A stretch of 64,000 nt of DNA, from assembly GCA_934096715.1 (NCBI GenBank), contig CAKOMQ010000001.1:54905-118904 (forward strand), written 5' to 3'. The position numbers and the translations under genes were made by a program. The number at the start of each line of letters is the position of its first letter. Within the stretch, counting starts at the first letter, position 1. Below are positions 55,858 to 64,000 of this stretch, one piece after another. The notes beneath the pieces were generated by a model. It was not told the DNA's origin, made no database searches, and saw nothing but the letters and a program-made list of their open reading frames with translations. This DNA comes from an uncultured Bacilli bacterium (lineage in GTDB: Bacteria; Bacillota_I; Bacilli_A; RF39; UBA660).

Positions 55858-57198
55858 ATGGCAAGAGTTATGCCTTCAAATAATGAAGCGGAAATGAGCA
55901 TATTAGGAATATGTTTTCTAGATAAATATTTACTGGAAAGAATTTGTGAATCTTTAACAGTAGATATGTTTTATGATGAAAGAAATAAAAATTTATTTGA
56001 AGTTATAAATGAAATGCATAACAATAATATTCCTATAGATGCTAATACATTAAAAGATGAACTAGATAAAAAGAAAAAGCTTAATATAGTAGGTGGAATG
56101 GAATATATAAGTGAAGTTATAGATTCTGTTATTAGTAGTGCTAATATGGATTACTATATGGAAATAATCAAAGAAAATACTACAAGAAGAAATCTTATTA
56201 ATACAGCTACTGATATTATTAATAATGCTTATGACGAAGAAGATATAAATAGAACTCTTGATACAGCAGAAAGAGATATTTTAAATGTTGTTAGAGCAAG
56301 ATCAGTAAGTGATTTTGTTCCCATTCATGAAATATTAAGAAGAGCTCAAGAAAAATTAGAAACTCTTGCAAAAAATAAAAGACCTATAACAGGACTTGAA
56401 ACAGGATTTTATGATTTTGATAAAATTACTACTGGTTTTCAAGGTGGAGAACTTATTATTCTTGCTGCTCGTCCTGGTATGGGTAAAACTGCTCTTGCAT
56501 TAAACATGGCTACATATGCGGCGACAACTACTAAAAAAGCAGTAGCGGTATTCAACCTTGAAATGTCAGCTGAAATGTTAGTTAATCGTATGATTAGTGC
56601 TTTAGGTGGAATAGATGCTTATAAATTGCAAACTGGTCAATTACAAGAAAGAGATTGGAAAAGATATAATGAAGCAATGAGTCAACTTGCTGATACCAAT
56701 ATGTTTATAGAAGATAACGCAGGTATAACAGCAGCCGAAATAAGAGCTAAATGTCGTCGACTTGCAAATTCTAAAGATGGCCTAGGATTAGTCGTAATCG
56801 ATTACTTGCAACTTGTTAGTAGTGGAGCAAGAAGAGTTGAGTCAAGACAAGTTGAAGTATCTGAAATATCAAGAAGTCTAAAAACAATGGCTCTTGAATT
56901 AGATGTTCCAGTAATAGCACTTTCACAGTTATCAAGAAGCGCTGAAAAAAGAGAAAGTAATATGCCTATGCTTGCTGACTTACGTGAATCTGGATCACTA
57001 GAACAAGATGCCGACATGGTTTTATTTATAAATAGAAAAGACTATTATGAAGCAAAAAAAGATCAACGTGAAAAAATAGTTCCTGCCGAGCTTGTGATTG
57101 CAAAACACAGAAAAGGTTCACTTGGTACTGTTGATTTAATGTTTGAATTAAATATGAGTGCATTTCGTAATGTCTTAAATGATAATAGGGAGGATTAA
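55858..57198 (+). CDS. dnaB: Replicative DNA helicase (DnaB family)
   Basis: 446 aa. Hexameric fork helicase (called DnaC in Bacillus). N-terminal domain MPSNNEAEMSILG, RecA-like core with Walker A ARPGMGKTALALNMA, VVIDYLQLV and SQLSRSAEKR. It starts 7 bp after rplI. Confidence 0.97.
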   Translation: MARVMPSNNEAEMSILGICFLDKYLLERICESLTVDMFYDERNKNLFEVINEMHNNNIPIDANTLKDELDKKKKLNIVGGMEYISEVIDSVISSANMDYYMEIIKENTTRRNLINTATDIINNAYDEEDINRTLDTAERDILNVVRARSVSDFVPIHEILRRAQEKLETLAKNKRPITGLETGFYDFDKITTGFQGGELIILAARPGMGKTALALNMATYAATTTKKAVAVFNLEMSAEMLVNRMISALGGIDAYKLQTGQLQERDWKRYNEAMSQLADTNMFIEDNAGITAAEIRAKCRRLANSKDGLGLVVIDYLQLVSSGARRVESRQVEVSEISRSLKTMALELDVPVIALSQLSRSAEKRESNMPMLADLRESGSLEQDADMVLFINRKDYYEAKKDQREKIVPAELVIAKHRKGSLGTVDLMFELNMSAFRNVLNDNRED

Positions 57199-57203
57199 AA
57201 TTA

Positions 57204-58724
57204 ATGACTAATATAGAAAAAATATATACAATAATTATTAGTTCTATAATTCTTTCATTAATATTTGTAGTAGGGTCTTTTGATAGACTATCTTCTAGTA
57301 AAGAAGCTTCTAGAATATATAATGTTTATTTAAAAGGTAACTACTTAGGAAGTATAAAAGATGATAGTGAATTATATTCGTTAATTAATACTAAACAAAC
57401 TAATATAAAGAACAAGTATGATGTAGATAAGGTATATCCCCCTAATGATCTTAGTATAGTAGATTCATATTCTTATAATACTACATTAAATGACTTAAAT
57501 ACTATATATAATAAAATTGAATCATTAGATGACTTTACTATCAAAGGATACGAAGTAACTGTTCTAAGTGAAAATGATAAAGATAACAAAAAGTTCTATG
57601 TGTTAGATAAAAAAGTATTTGAAGACGCAGTTAAAAACTTTGTTTTAGCTTTCATTGATGAGGATAAGTACAACGATTATATCAATGGTACTCAAGAAGA
57701 ACTTACTGATATAGGTGTTGTATATCAAAGTATGTATATCAAAGAAAAAATCAGTTTTAAAGAAAAACTTATTAGCATCAAAGAAAAAATATATACAGAT
57801 GTTAATGAATTAAGTCAAGATTTATTATTTGGTAATAATAATGTTATGAATACATATGAAGTAACTGATGGAGATACAATTGCATCTGTAAGTGAAGCAA
57901 ATGATCTGAACGTTCAAGAATTTTTAATAGCAAATCCAAAATATGCTAGCGAAAATAGTTTATTAGCTATAGGTGATAAAGTTAATATTACTTTAATCAA
58001 TCCTATGCTTACATTTAGTTATTCTGTGTATGAAATAAGTGAAGTGGAAATTGCTTATGAAAAAGAAATAGTTAGAGATAATGATAAACCAAGTTCTTAT
58101 AGTGAAATTACACAAGCTGGTATAACGGGAATATCTAAAGTTACTCAACACTACGATGTTGTTAATGGAGAACCAAGTAATGAAACAAGAATTGATTCAA
58201 CTGAAGTTATACGAGAAAAAGTAAATCAAATTACCACAAAAGGACGTCAAGTTTCAAGACCTTCTTATAACTTCACTACTTATGTTGATACAGGTGGATC
58301 ATGGGGATGGCCAACAGAAAGCCCTTATGTTATTACTTCATACTTCGCGCCACGTTGGGGAAGATATCATAATGGTATAGATATCTCTGGTACCGGAGAT
58401 GGATCAAAAATATATTCTGCCGCAACTGGTACAGTTGTAGAAACTTACAGTGCTTGTGCAAGTTTTAAATTTGATAATTCTTGTGGTGGTGGATACGGAA
58501 ATCACGTAATAGTAGATCATGGTAATGGTTTATATACCTTATATGGCCACTTAACAAATAATGTTAGAGCTTATGTAGGTATGAGTGTAACTAAGGGTAC
58601 ATTATTAGGTTACATGGGTAACAGTGGTCGTAGTTATGGTACTCACTTACATTATGGTGCATCTCGTGGTTATCCGGGTCGAAATGGTAGTATGTTCTTT
58701 GATCCAAGGAGTTTATATAACTAA
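57204..58724 (+). CDS. Secreted M23 peptidase with LysM and G5 domains
   Basis: 506 aa. N-terminal membrane segment (8-26), long N-terminal region, LysM-like segment (YEVTDGDTIASVSEANDLNVQEF, about 214-260), G5 domain (about 275-345), then an M23 domain with RYHNGIDISG and GTHLHYGA, so the zinc ligands are present. It should cut peptidoglycan cross-links outside the membrane. In Bacillus similar genes lie near walJ; its stop overlaps walJ by one base (TAATG). Confidence 0.88.
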   Translation: MTNIEKIYTIIISSIILSLIFVVGSFDRLSSSKEASRIYNVYLKGNYLGSIKDDSELYSLINTKQTNIKNKYDVDKVYPPNDLSIVDSYSYNTTLNDLNTIYNKIESLDDFTIKGYEVTVLSENDKDNKKFYVLDKKVFEDAVKNFVLAFIDEDKYNDYINGTQEELTDIGVVYQSMYIKEKISFKEKLISIKEKIYTDVNELSQDLLFGNNNVMNTYEVTDGDTIASVSEANDLNVQEFLIANPKYASENSLLAIGDKVNITLINPMLTFSYSVYEISEVEIAYEKEIVRDNDKPSSYSEITQAGITGISKVTQHYDVVNGEPSNETRIDSTEVIREKVNQITTKGRQVSRPSYNFTTYVDTGGSWGWPTESPYVITSYFAPRWGRYHNGIDISGTGDGSKIYSAATGTVVETYSACASFKFDNSCGGGYGNHVIVDHGNGLYTLYGHLTNNVRAYVGMSVTKGTLLGYMGNSGRSYGTHLHYGASRGYPGRNGSMFFDPRSLYN

Positions 58725-59488
58725 TGAAAGCTTGTGTTCTTGCTAGTGGATCAAAAGGTAACATCTGTTATATAGGTACTAATAATCATAATATTCTTAT
58801 AGATATGGGTAGGAATACAAAATATATTGTAGAAAAATTAAAAAATATAGGAGTAGATGCAGTAGATATAGATGTTGTACTTATAAGTCATTTACACAAA
58901 GATCACACATCTGCTCTTTTAACTTTTTTACATAGATATAATCCAGCTGTTTATATAACAAAGAAGATGTTAACTGAATTTGAAGATATTAAAGAATATC
59001 CTAATCTATATTTATATGAAGAAAATATTGATTTAAAAGATATAACTATAAAAGCTATTAAATCTAGTCATGACTCAATTGATTCACGTAATTTTGTAAT
59101 TGAAGAAGATAATAAATCAGTAGTATATATAACTGATACAGGATACATAAGACATAAATATTTTAAAGACATAGTGAATAAAAATTTATACTTATTAGAG
59201 AGTAACCATGATATTGAAATGCTTACTCATGGACCTTATCCAGAATGGTTAAAAAAGAGAGTCATAAGTGATGAAGGCCACCTTTCTAATCAATCTGCCG
59301 GATTCTATTTATCCAAGTTAATTGGTAATAACACGAAAGAAGTAATTCTGATGCACTTAAGTGAAGTTAATAATACACCTTCTATTGCCTTATCTACTGT
59401 TAATGATGTCTTAAAAGAATATAACATTGATTTTAGAAAGATTAGCTGTGCTAAACAAGACATTGAAGGAGAATTAATTGAACTATGA
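58724..59488 (+). CDS. walJ: WalJ/YycJ-type metallo-beta-lactamase-fold nuclease
   Basis: 254 aa. HLHKDH metal site in ISHLHKDHTSAL, later ITDTGY and MHLSEVNNTPS. WalJ members act in DNA handling and cell-wall coordination. The walRK two-component genes that usually precede it are not in the window. It overlaps rlmH by 4 bp, the standard walJ...rlmH order. Confidence 0.88.
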   Translation: MKACVLASGSKGNICYIGTNNHNILIDMGRNTKYIVEKLKNIGVDAVDIDVVLISHLHKDHTSALLTFLHRYNPAVYITKKMLTEFEDIKEYPNLYLYEENIDLKDITIKAIKSSHDSIDSRNFVIEEDNKSVVYITDTGYIRHKYFKDIVNKNLYLLESNHDIEMLTHGPYPEWLKKRVISDEGHLSNQSAGFYLSKLIGNNTKEVILMHLSEVNNTPSIALSTVNDVLKEYNIDFRKISCAKQDIEGELIEL

Positions 59489-59922
59489 TAAAAATATTAT
59501 GTGTAGGTAAAATAAAAGAAAACTATCTAAATGATCTTATCAAAGACTATTCTTCTAGAATAAATAAATATCATAAGTTAGAAATAATAGAAGTAAAAGA
59601 TAATAATGATATAACTATAGAAACATCTAACTTAATAAAACATATTAATAAGAATGATTATTTAATTGGATTAACTATAGATGGTAAATCATATTCAAGC
59701 ATAGACTTTGCAATATTCTTGGATAAACAGTTTATATCTAATTCATCTATTACTTTTATAATAGGTGGATCAAATGGGCTTAGTAAAGAGATAACTGATT
59801 TATGTAATACATTTATTAGTTTTTCATCTATGACTTTTCCCCATGGCCTTTTCAGGGGAATACTTCTAGAGCAAATTTATAGAGCATTTAAAATAAATAA
59901 CAATGAATCTTATCATAAATAG
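59485..59922 (+). CDS. rlmH: 23S rRNA pseudouridine1915-N3-methyltransferase RlmH
   Basis: 145-aa SPOUT methyltransferase. The knot region FIIGGSNGLSKEI and the ending MTFPHGLFRGILLEQIYRAF with ESYHK are characteristic. Confidence 0.95.
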   Translation: MIKILCVGKIKENYLNDLIKDYSSRINKYHKLEIIEVKDNNDITIETSNLIKHINKNDYLIGLTIDGKSYSSIDFAIFLDKQFISNSSITFIIGGSNGLSKEITDLCNTFISFSSMTFPHGLFRGILLEQIYRAFKINNNESYHK

Positions 59923-59933
59923 GAGTGTATAGT

Positions 59934-60587
59934 ATGATTGGAAATGATTGGGATGAAGTACTTAGTGTCATTGAAAAAAGTGATGGTTTCAAAGTATTTC
60001 TTAATAATATAGATAATTTATATAAAACAAAAACAATTTATCCATTAAGAGAAAATGTATTTAATGCCTTAAAACTAACTCCATACAGTAAAGTTAAAGC
60101 TGTAATAGTAGGTCAAGATCCATATCATGGAGAAGGCGAAGCCCATGGTTTATCTTTTAGTGTTCAAGAAGGTATTAAATTACCACCAAGTCTTAAAAAT
60201 ATTTATAAAGAATTATATGATGATTTAGGTATTCAAAAAGGGCCAAGTGGAGATTTAACATCATGGGCACAAGAAGGTGTCTTACTTCTTAACTCAATAT
60301 TAACCGTTGAAAAAGATAAACCAGCTAGTCATAGAAAACTTGGTTGGGAATTATTAACTGACTATATAATTAAAGCGCTTAATGAAAGAGAAGAACCTAT
60401 CGTATTTATTTTATGGGGAAACTTTGCTAAAGAAAAAGCTAAATATATTACTAATAAGAGACACTTAATTATTACAAGTTCTCATCCATCTCCATTTTCT
60501 TGTAATTATGGTTTCTTTGGTTCAAAACCCTTCTCTAAAACTAACGAATTTTTAAGAAATAATAATATTGATGAAATTAGGTGGTAG
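59934..60587 (+). CDS. ung: Uracil-DNA glycosylase
   Basis: 217 aa from the ATG at 59934 (AGGAGTG upstream). Active-site GQDPYHG with catalytic Asp, LLLNSILTVEKDKPASH, and HPSPFSC (the HPSP loop). It removes uracil from DNA, and thus works alongside the dUTPase gene at 47,366. Confidence 0.96.
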   Translation: MIGNDWDEVLSVIEKSDGFKVFLNNIDNLYKTKTIYPLRENVFNALKLTPYSKVKAVIVGQDPYHGEGEAHGLSFSVQEGIKLPPSLKNIYKELYDDLGIQKGPSGDLTSWAQEGVLLLNSILTVEKDKPASHRKLGWELLTDYIIKALNEREEPIVFILWGNFAKEKAKYITNKRHLIITSSHPSPFSCNYGFFGSKPFSKTNEFLRNNNIDEIRW

Positions 60588-60588
60588 T

Positions 60589-61263
60589 TTGAATCAAGAA
60601 AAAATTGGTAATATTATAAAAGATATACGTTTAAAAAATAATCTGACTCAAAAAGAATTTGCTGATAAATATGGAGTGACTTATCAAGCAGTAAGTAAAT
60701 GGGAAAATGGTTTAAATATTCCAGATATTACTCTCTTAAAAGAAATATGCGATGATTATAATTTAGATATTAATTTCTTATTAAGTGGTAACCCCAAATA
60801 TAAAAGAAAATATTTTATTATAATAACAATTGTTACTATAATAATTATATCAATCATACTTACAATATTTCTAACTAAAAAAGATCCTATTAACTTAAAG
60901 ACAATTGTAAGTAATTGTGATAGCTTTAATGTAACTGGAGTTATTGCTTATAACAAAGATAATTCATCTATCTATATATCTGATATAAATTATTGTGGAG
61001 AAGAAGATAAAAAAGAATATAAAAAAATAACATGTACTTTATATGAGAATCATAACAATAAATCAATAAAAGTATATTCTTATAGTAAAAAGAGTATCTC
61101 TTTAAATAGTTTTCTAAATAATATAGACTTTCATATAGATAACTATAAATCTTCATGTAATTTTATTTTGAAAGATGAATTTTACTTAGTAATAGAAACT
61201 TTAGATAATAATAAAACAGTATCTTATAAGATACCTCTTAAACTAAAAAATAACTGTAAATAA
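60589..61263 (+). CDS. XRE HTH regulator with membrane segment and outside domain
   Basis: 224 aa, TTG start with AGGTGG 4 nt upstream, directly after the ung stop. HTH at residues 2-60 (KDIRLKNNLTQKEFADKYGVTYQAVSKWENG), one membrane helix (about 75-98), then an extracytoplasmic domain of about 125 residues with six cysteines. The layout suggests a DNA-binding protein that senses outside conditions. No known family is recognised for the outside domain. Confidence 0.72.
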   Translation: MNQEKIGNIIKDIRLKNNLTQKEFADKYGVTYQAVSKWENGLNIPDITLLKEICDDYNLDINFLLSGNPKYKRKYFIIITIVTIIIISIILTIFLTKKDPINLKTIVSNCDSFNVTGVIAYNKDNSSIYISDINYCGEEDKKEYKKITCTLYENHNNKSIKVYSYSKKSISLNSFLNNIDFHIDNYKSSCNFILKDEFYLVIETLDNNKTVSYKIPLKLKNNCK

Positions 61264-61264
61264 C

Positions 61265-61293
61265 AAGGAGTTCAATTACGAACTCCTTTAATC
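61265..61293. terminator. Bidirectional terminator between convergent genes
   Basis: 9-bp stem AAGGAGTTC/GAACTCCTT; the lemA stop is at its edge. Confidence 0.75.
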
Positions 61294-61782
61294 TTTTGAA
61301 TTATAAAATGCTTTTACTTTAACATTCATCGTTTTGCTTACAATATTATTTGGAAACTTTCTTATACTTTTATTAGACATATTAGCATATTTATTATATA
61401 AGTTTTTACTAGTAGTAAGTATTTCATCATTTCTTTCTAAATCATTATATAACTTATTAAATTGTTTAGTTTTAATATCAGGTATATCATTTTTAATATC
61501 TTTAATTACCCTTTTAGCATCATCTAATTTCATATCTAATTCTATTAATGAAAGGGTTTTATTTTCAAGATTAATATAATCATTTAAGTATTTCTTATCT
61601 AGTTTTTTCTTGGTTTCTTTATTAATTTCATTTACTAATTCACATTTTTTATTTAAAGCATTCTTAATATTTTCTTCATTATAAATTAGTCTTTTTCTAA
61701 TATCATCAATTTTCTTATATGATATAAAATAAATTAAAGCAATTATTAGTATAATAGTAATTATTATTAATATTTTAGTCAT
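61288..61782 (-). CDS. lemA: LemA-family membrane protein
   Basis: 164 aa: N-terminal membrane helix (4-24), then long helices ending YNKYANMSNKSIRKFPNNIVSKTM, the LemA C-terminal pattern (YN-x-x-I-x-x-FP-x-NII). The HDLIPNLV segment of canonical LemA is diverged (NKKCELVNEI). Role unknown. It overlaps the spoVB-like gene by 8 bp and is likely co-transcribed with it. Confidence 0.75.
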   Translation of the reverse strand: MTKILIIITIILIIALIYFISYKKIDDIRKRLIYNEENIKNALNKKCELVNEINKETKKKLDKKYLNDYINLENKTLSLIELDMKLDDAKRVIKDIKNDIPDIKTKQFNKLYNDLERNDEILTTSKNLYNKYANMSNKSIRKFPNNIVSKTMNVKVKAFYNSKD

Positions 61783-63376
61783 CTATATCACCTGTATCCT
61801 TTTTATCTTTCTTAATTATAGCATTAATTTCTTTTTTATTAAATAAATAATAGATTAATAAACATATAATTCCAATAAACATAAGTAAGAAAATATCTAT
61901 AATTCTATTAGTAATATTTTTAATTAAGCTATTATAATAAATACATATAATTATTAAAATAGTATAAGTTCCTAATAGCTTAGGTAGTATCTTTTTGATA
62001 TCTTCATAATTAAAATTATCTTTCTTTTTTAAAATAACCAATGGAATTATTATACTTATTAAATAGCCTATAAGAGTTGCAGTAATCGCACCATAATATG
62101 GATATATATTTAACTTACTAAATAATAACATCAAAGGTATATCTAAAATTGCATTAGCAACTAGTCCTGTTAATACTGAAGCATATATTAGCTTAGTTTT
62201 ATTCATTCCTTGTAATGCATTAGAAATCATTATATATAGTGCATCTATTCCGGCTACTAACAAAGAATATTTAATAATTTGTATACCATATTCATTATAC
62301 CCATAGAATATATTCCATAAAGTACTTCCAAATATACTCATAAATATAGATAGTGGAAGTATTATATAAAAGAATAATATTATTGTCTTATTAAATTTAT
62401 TATTAACTTCTTTTAAATCATTACGAGCTTTTTCGCGAGATATATTTGGTATTAAAGATAAAGCTATTCCTGTAGCAAAAGAAGTAATTATAGTATTTAT
62501 TTTTATTCCCCAAGTCGTAAATATACCACTTATAGTTTCTATATCTACTGCCTTAAAACCAAGTATATTAAGTCCCTTTATAACTAAAATCATATCTATA
62601 GTAGTATATAAACTATTAGCTATATTAATAACTATAAAGGGAATAGCATACTTAATAAGTTTTTTAGTTACTTCTTTTTTCTCAGTTTCTTCTAAATTAA
62701 TATCAACATCTTTTTTTCTTATTAATTTAAGTTTAATATTTAGATAAATATAAGCAAGTACTGCTCCAACAAAAGCTGCAAAAACTGATATACCAACTGC
62801 TTCAGTTAAATGCCCAGGGAATAACTTTAATATCGTATAGCTTCCAAGTAATAAGACAATTATTCTAGCTACTTGTTCTATTATTTGACTTATTGCTGGA
62901 GCACTCATATATCTATGTCCTTGCATATATCCCCTAGATATACTAAGCATTGGCACGATAAGAATAGCAAAAGAAACACATTTTATAACAAAACTAACAT
63001 CATCTATTGTATTACCACCAGTCATATTTCCAATTATTAAGGTAGCTATCACTTTAGAAAATAAAAAACATATTAAGAAAGATGCTATTGAGAATATTCC
63101 AATTATTTTAGTAGCTATAAAAAATAAATATTCTTTTTTACTATCTTCTTTTAAAGTATTATATTCACTTGTTAACTTACTAATAGCAAGAGGTAATCCA
63201 GAACAAGATATTATTAGGAATAAGTTATATATATTATAAGCATACCCGTATAATGCTCCCCCAGTATTACCTATAATTTTATTAAATGGGATAACATAAA
63301 TTATGCCTAAGAATTTTGTAATAAATATTGCTAAAGTTGCTATAAAAGCTCCTTCTAAAAACGAATTTTTCTTCAT
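61775..63376 (-). CDS. spoVB: SpoVB/MurJ-type polysaccharide flippase (MOP family)
   Basis: 533 aa with about 14 membrane segments. LEGAFIATLAIFITKFLGIIYVIP start, GLPLAISKLTSEYN and SISRGYMQGHRYMSAPAISQI are SpoVB/YtgP-type. In Bacillus SpoVB is needed for spore cortex; relatives (YtgP/MurJ, YabM) flip lipid II. GerQ next to it supports a spore role, but a vegetative flippase is possible. Confidence 0.85.
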   Translation of the reverse strand: MKKNSFLEGAFIATLAIFITKFLGIIYVIPFNKIIGNTGGALYGYAYNIYNLFLIISCSGLPLAISKLTSEYNTLKEDSKKEYLFFIATKIIGIFSIASFLICFLFSKVIATLIIGNMTGGNTIDDVSFVIKCVSFAILIVPMLSISRGYMQGHRYMSAPAISQIIEQVARIIVLLLGSYTILKLFPGHLTEAVGISVFAAFVGAVLAYIYLNIKLKLIRKKDVDINLEETEKKEVTKKLIKYAIPFIVINIANSLYTTIDMILVIKGLNILGFKAVDIETISGIFTTWGIKINTIITSFATGIALSLIPNISREKARNDLKEVNNKFNKTIILFFYIILPLSIFMSIFGSTLWNIFYGYNEYGIQIIKYSLLVAGIDALYIMISNALQGMNKTKLIYASVLTGLVANAILDIPLMLLFSKLNIYPYYGAITATLIGYLISIIIPLVILKKKDNFNYEDIKKILPKLLGTYTILIIICIYYNSLIKNITNRIIDIFLLMFIGIICLLIYYLFNKKEINAIIKKDKKDTGDIDD

Positions 63377-63420
63377 AAATTTCTATCTCCTATACATATT
63401 ATAGGATATTTCCTTAAATA

Positions 63421-63443
63421 AAAAAAGACTTAATATGTCTTTT
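63421..63443 (-). terminator. Terminator of gerQ
   Basis: Minus-strand stem AAAAGAC/GTCTTTT with the gerQ stop codon in the loop and a T-rich tail. Confidence 0.6.
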
Positions 63444-63804
63444 CTGAAAAACTATGCGAATAAATTATTGGCTCCATAAATTCAACATAATTTAAATATA
63501 TAAGTCTTATTAAAAACCAATTACCAGTTGTACTGTCTTTAATTATTAAGTGATCTTTTCCAGCTTCTTCTATTATTCCTGTATATATTTTATTTTGCCA
63601 TTCACTACTATCAGGATAAGATACATAGGCATTTACTCTTTTACCTTTGTTTAATCTTAAAATATTTTCGATAAAACTTTGTTCCATCGGTAAAGTACTT
63701 TCATAACTTATATTACCTGGTGGAGACTGCATATTACTATTTTGATTCATATTAGGATTTTCTAACCCTGGAAATGTTGGATTTTGATAAAAATTACCGT
63801 TCAT
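63430..63804 (-). CDS. gerQ: Spore coat protein GerQ
   Basis: 124 aa. An N-terminal Asn/Pro-rich region (1-38) is followed by the conserved core QSFIENILRLNKGKRVNAYVSYPDSSEWQNKIYTGIIEEAGKDHLIIKDSTTGNWFLIRLIYLNYVEF. GerQ is an inner-coat protein required for CwlJ-dependent germination and is cross-linked by transglutaminase. AAGGGAG precedes the ATG. A sigma-E-like promoter fits upstream. Confidence 0.88.
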   Translation of the reverse strand: MNGNFYQNPTFPGLENPNMNQNSNMQSPPGNISYESTLPMEQSFIENILRLNKGKRVNAYVSYPDSSEWQNKIYTGIIEEAGKDHLIIKDSTTGNWFLIRLIYLNYVEFMEPIIYSHSFSEKTY

Positions 63805-63824
63805 ACTTTTCTCCCTTCAGTAAA

Positions 63825-63854
63825 AATATATGTTTATTTAATTATTATTATGTC
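63825..63854 (-). promoter_or_regulatory. Possible sigma-E promoter of gerQ
   Basis: Minus strand GACATAAT, 14 bp, CATATATT, close to the mother-cell sigma-E consensus (GTCATATT-N14-CATACAAT). gerQ is sigma-E controlled in Bacillus. The leader would be only about 14 nt. Confidence 0.45.
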
Positions 63855-63868
63855 TAGACTTTTAGTAC

Positions 63869-63897
63869 TTGAAAATAATTCCTATTTGTTGTATTAT
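63869..63897 (+). promoter_or_regulatory. Promoter pointing out of the right end
   Basis: TTGAAA (63869-63874), 17 bp, TATTAT (63892-63897), upstream of the partial frame or RNA at the window edge. Confidence 0.5.
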
Positions 63898-63933
63898 TTA
63901 TTTATAAAAATAGAAAGAGAGACCCCGAAAAAC

Positions 63934-64000
63934 ATGAAAAAAAATGCTAATTTATTAGCAACCTTCCAGAAGCTAAAAAGCCTACTGGGGGGGGGGGGGG
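63934..64000 (+). other. Partial frame or RNA ending in at least 14 G
   Basis: An ATG at 63934 opens MKKNANLLATFQKLKSLL and then glycines from a run of G (63987-64000) that continues past the edge. There is no clear ribosome site; the leader has AAAGAGAGACCCC. A perfect hairpin TGCTAA/TTAGCA (63945-63960) and a CCAG/CTGG pair suggest a structured RNA instead. Neither reading is certain. Confidence 0.3.

Noticed and set aside
1..64000. tRNA and rRNA genes
   Set aside because: I saw no GTTCRANNC arm with a matching cloverleaf, and no rRNA sequence, in the gaps.
1..64000. Mycoplasma-type code 4 because of low GC
   Set aside because: prfB with a UGA frameshift signal is present and genes end at TGA (e.g. 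the PBP gene).

Overview
This is the replication-origin region of an AT-rich, Gram-positive, spore-forming bacterium. Evidence for the lineage: very low GC, Bacilli-like gene order around dnaA, a ComK-type protein, a Noc-type ParB protein, T-box control of a tRNA synthetase gene, and many sporulation genes (spoIIR, spoIID, spoIIQ-like, spoVT, spoVG, yabG, spoVB-like, gerQ). A prfB gene with a programmed frameshift at UGA shows that UGA is a stop codon, so this is not a code-4 mollicute. I infer a gut-type AT-rich Bacilli lineage with a compact genome; the species cannot be named from the sequence.

Layout. Positions 1-12,700 lie on the minus strand and read away from the origin: dnaA, dnaN, a comK-like gene, recF, gyrB, gyrA, then a 1.7-kb gene-free array, then the SRP RNA, tadA, dnaX and the start of ybaB. 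The origin lies in the DnaA-box-like clusters on both sides of dnaA (11,274-11,291 and 12,767-12,919). From 13,032 the plus strand carries rpmH, rnpA, yidC, jag, mnmE, mnmG, rsmG and noc. After a convergent penicillin-binding protein come rpoE, prfA, prmC, spoIIR, an MntP-family gene, murA, rpmE, rpiB, spoIID and a spoIIQ-like gene, then csp, hpf and secA.

Between secA and prfB, genes that are normally close together, about 6 kb of accessory DNA is inserted: a broken RhuM-like gene, an HExxH protease, an MccF-like peptidase, a TetR/methyltransferase/metallo-beta-lactamase group with two clear operators, a small HTH gene with a frameshifted membrane partner, and a membrane-anchored protein. 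From 41,961 the core resumes: prfB, tilS, ftsH, secG, spoVT, T-box, dut-like, metG, tatD, a 3D-domain gene, rsmA, yabG, veg, spoVG; then rpsF-ssb-rpsR, rplI, dnaB, an M23 peptidase, walJ, rlmH and ung. The right end holds lemA, spoVB-like and gerQ on the minus strand.

The most striking feature is the array at 2,332-3,990. It holds eight perfect 16-bp parS palindromes, seven perfect 14-bp Noc-binding palindromes, and six palindromes made of the same Noc half-sites turned inside out. The three kinds recur in fixed order with centres 44-47 bp apart, inside a ~735-bp tandem duplication. The only ParB-family gene in the window (19,160-20,119) has Noc-type DNA-recognition residues but lacks the usual membrane-binding N-terminus, and no soj/spo0J pair lies next to it. 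The array looks like a compact partition and nucleoid-occlusion hub about 9 kb from the origin.
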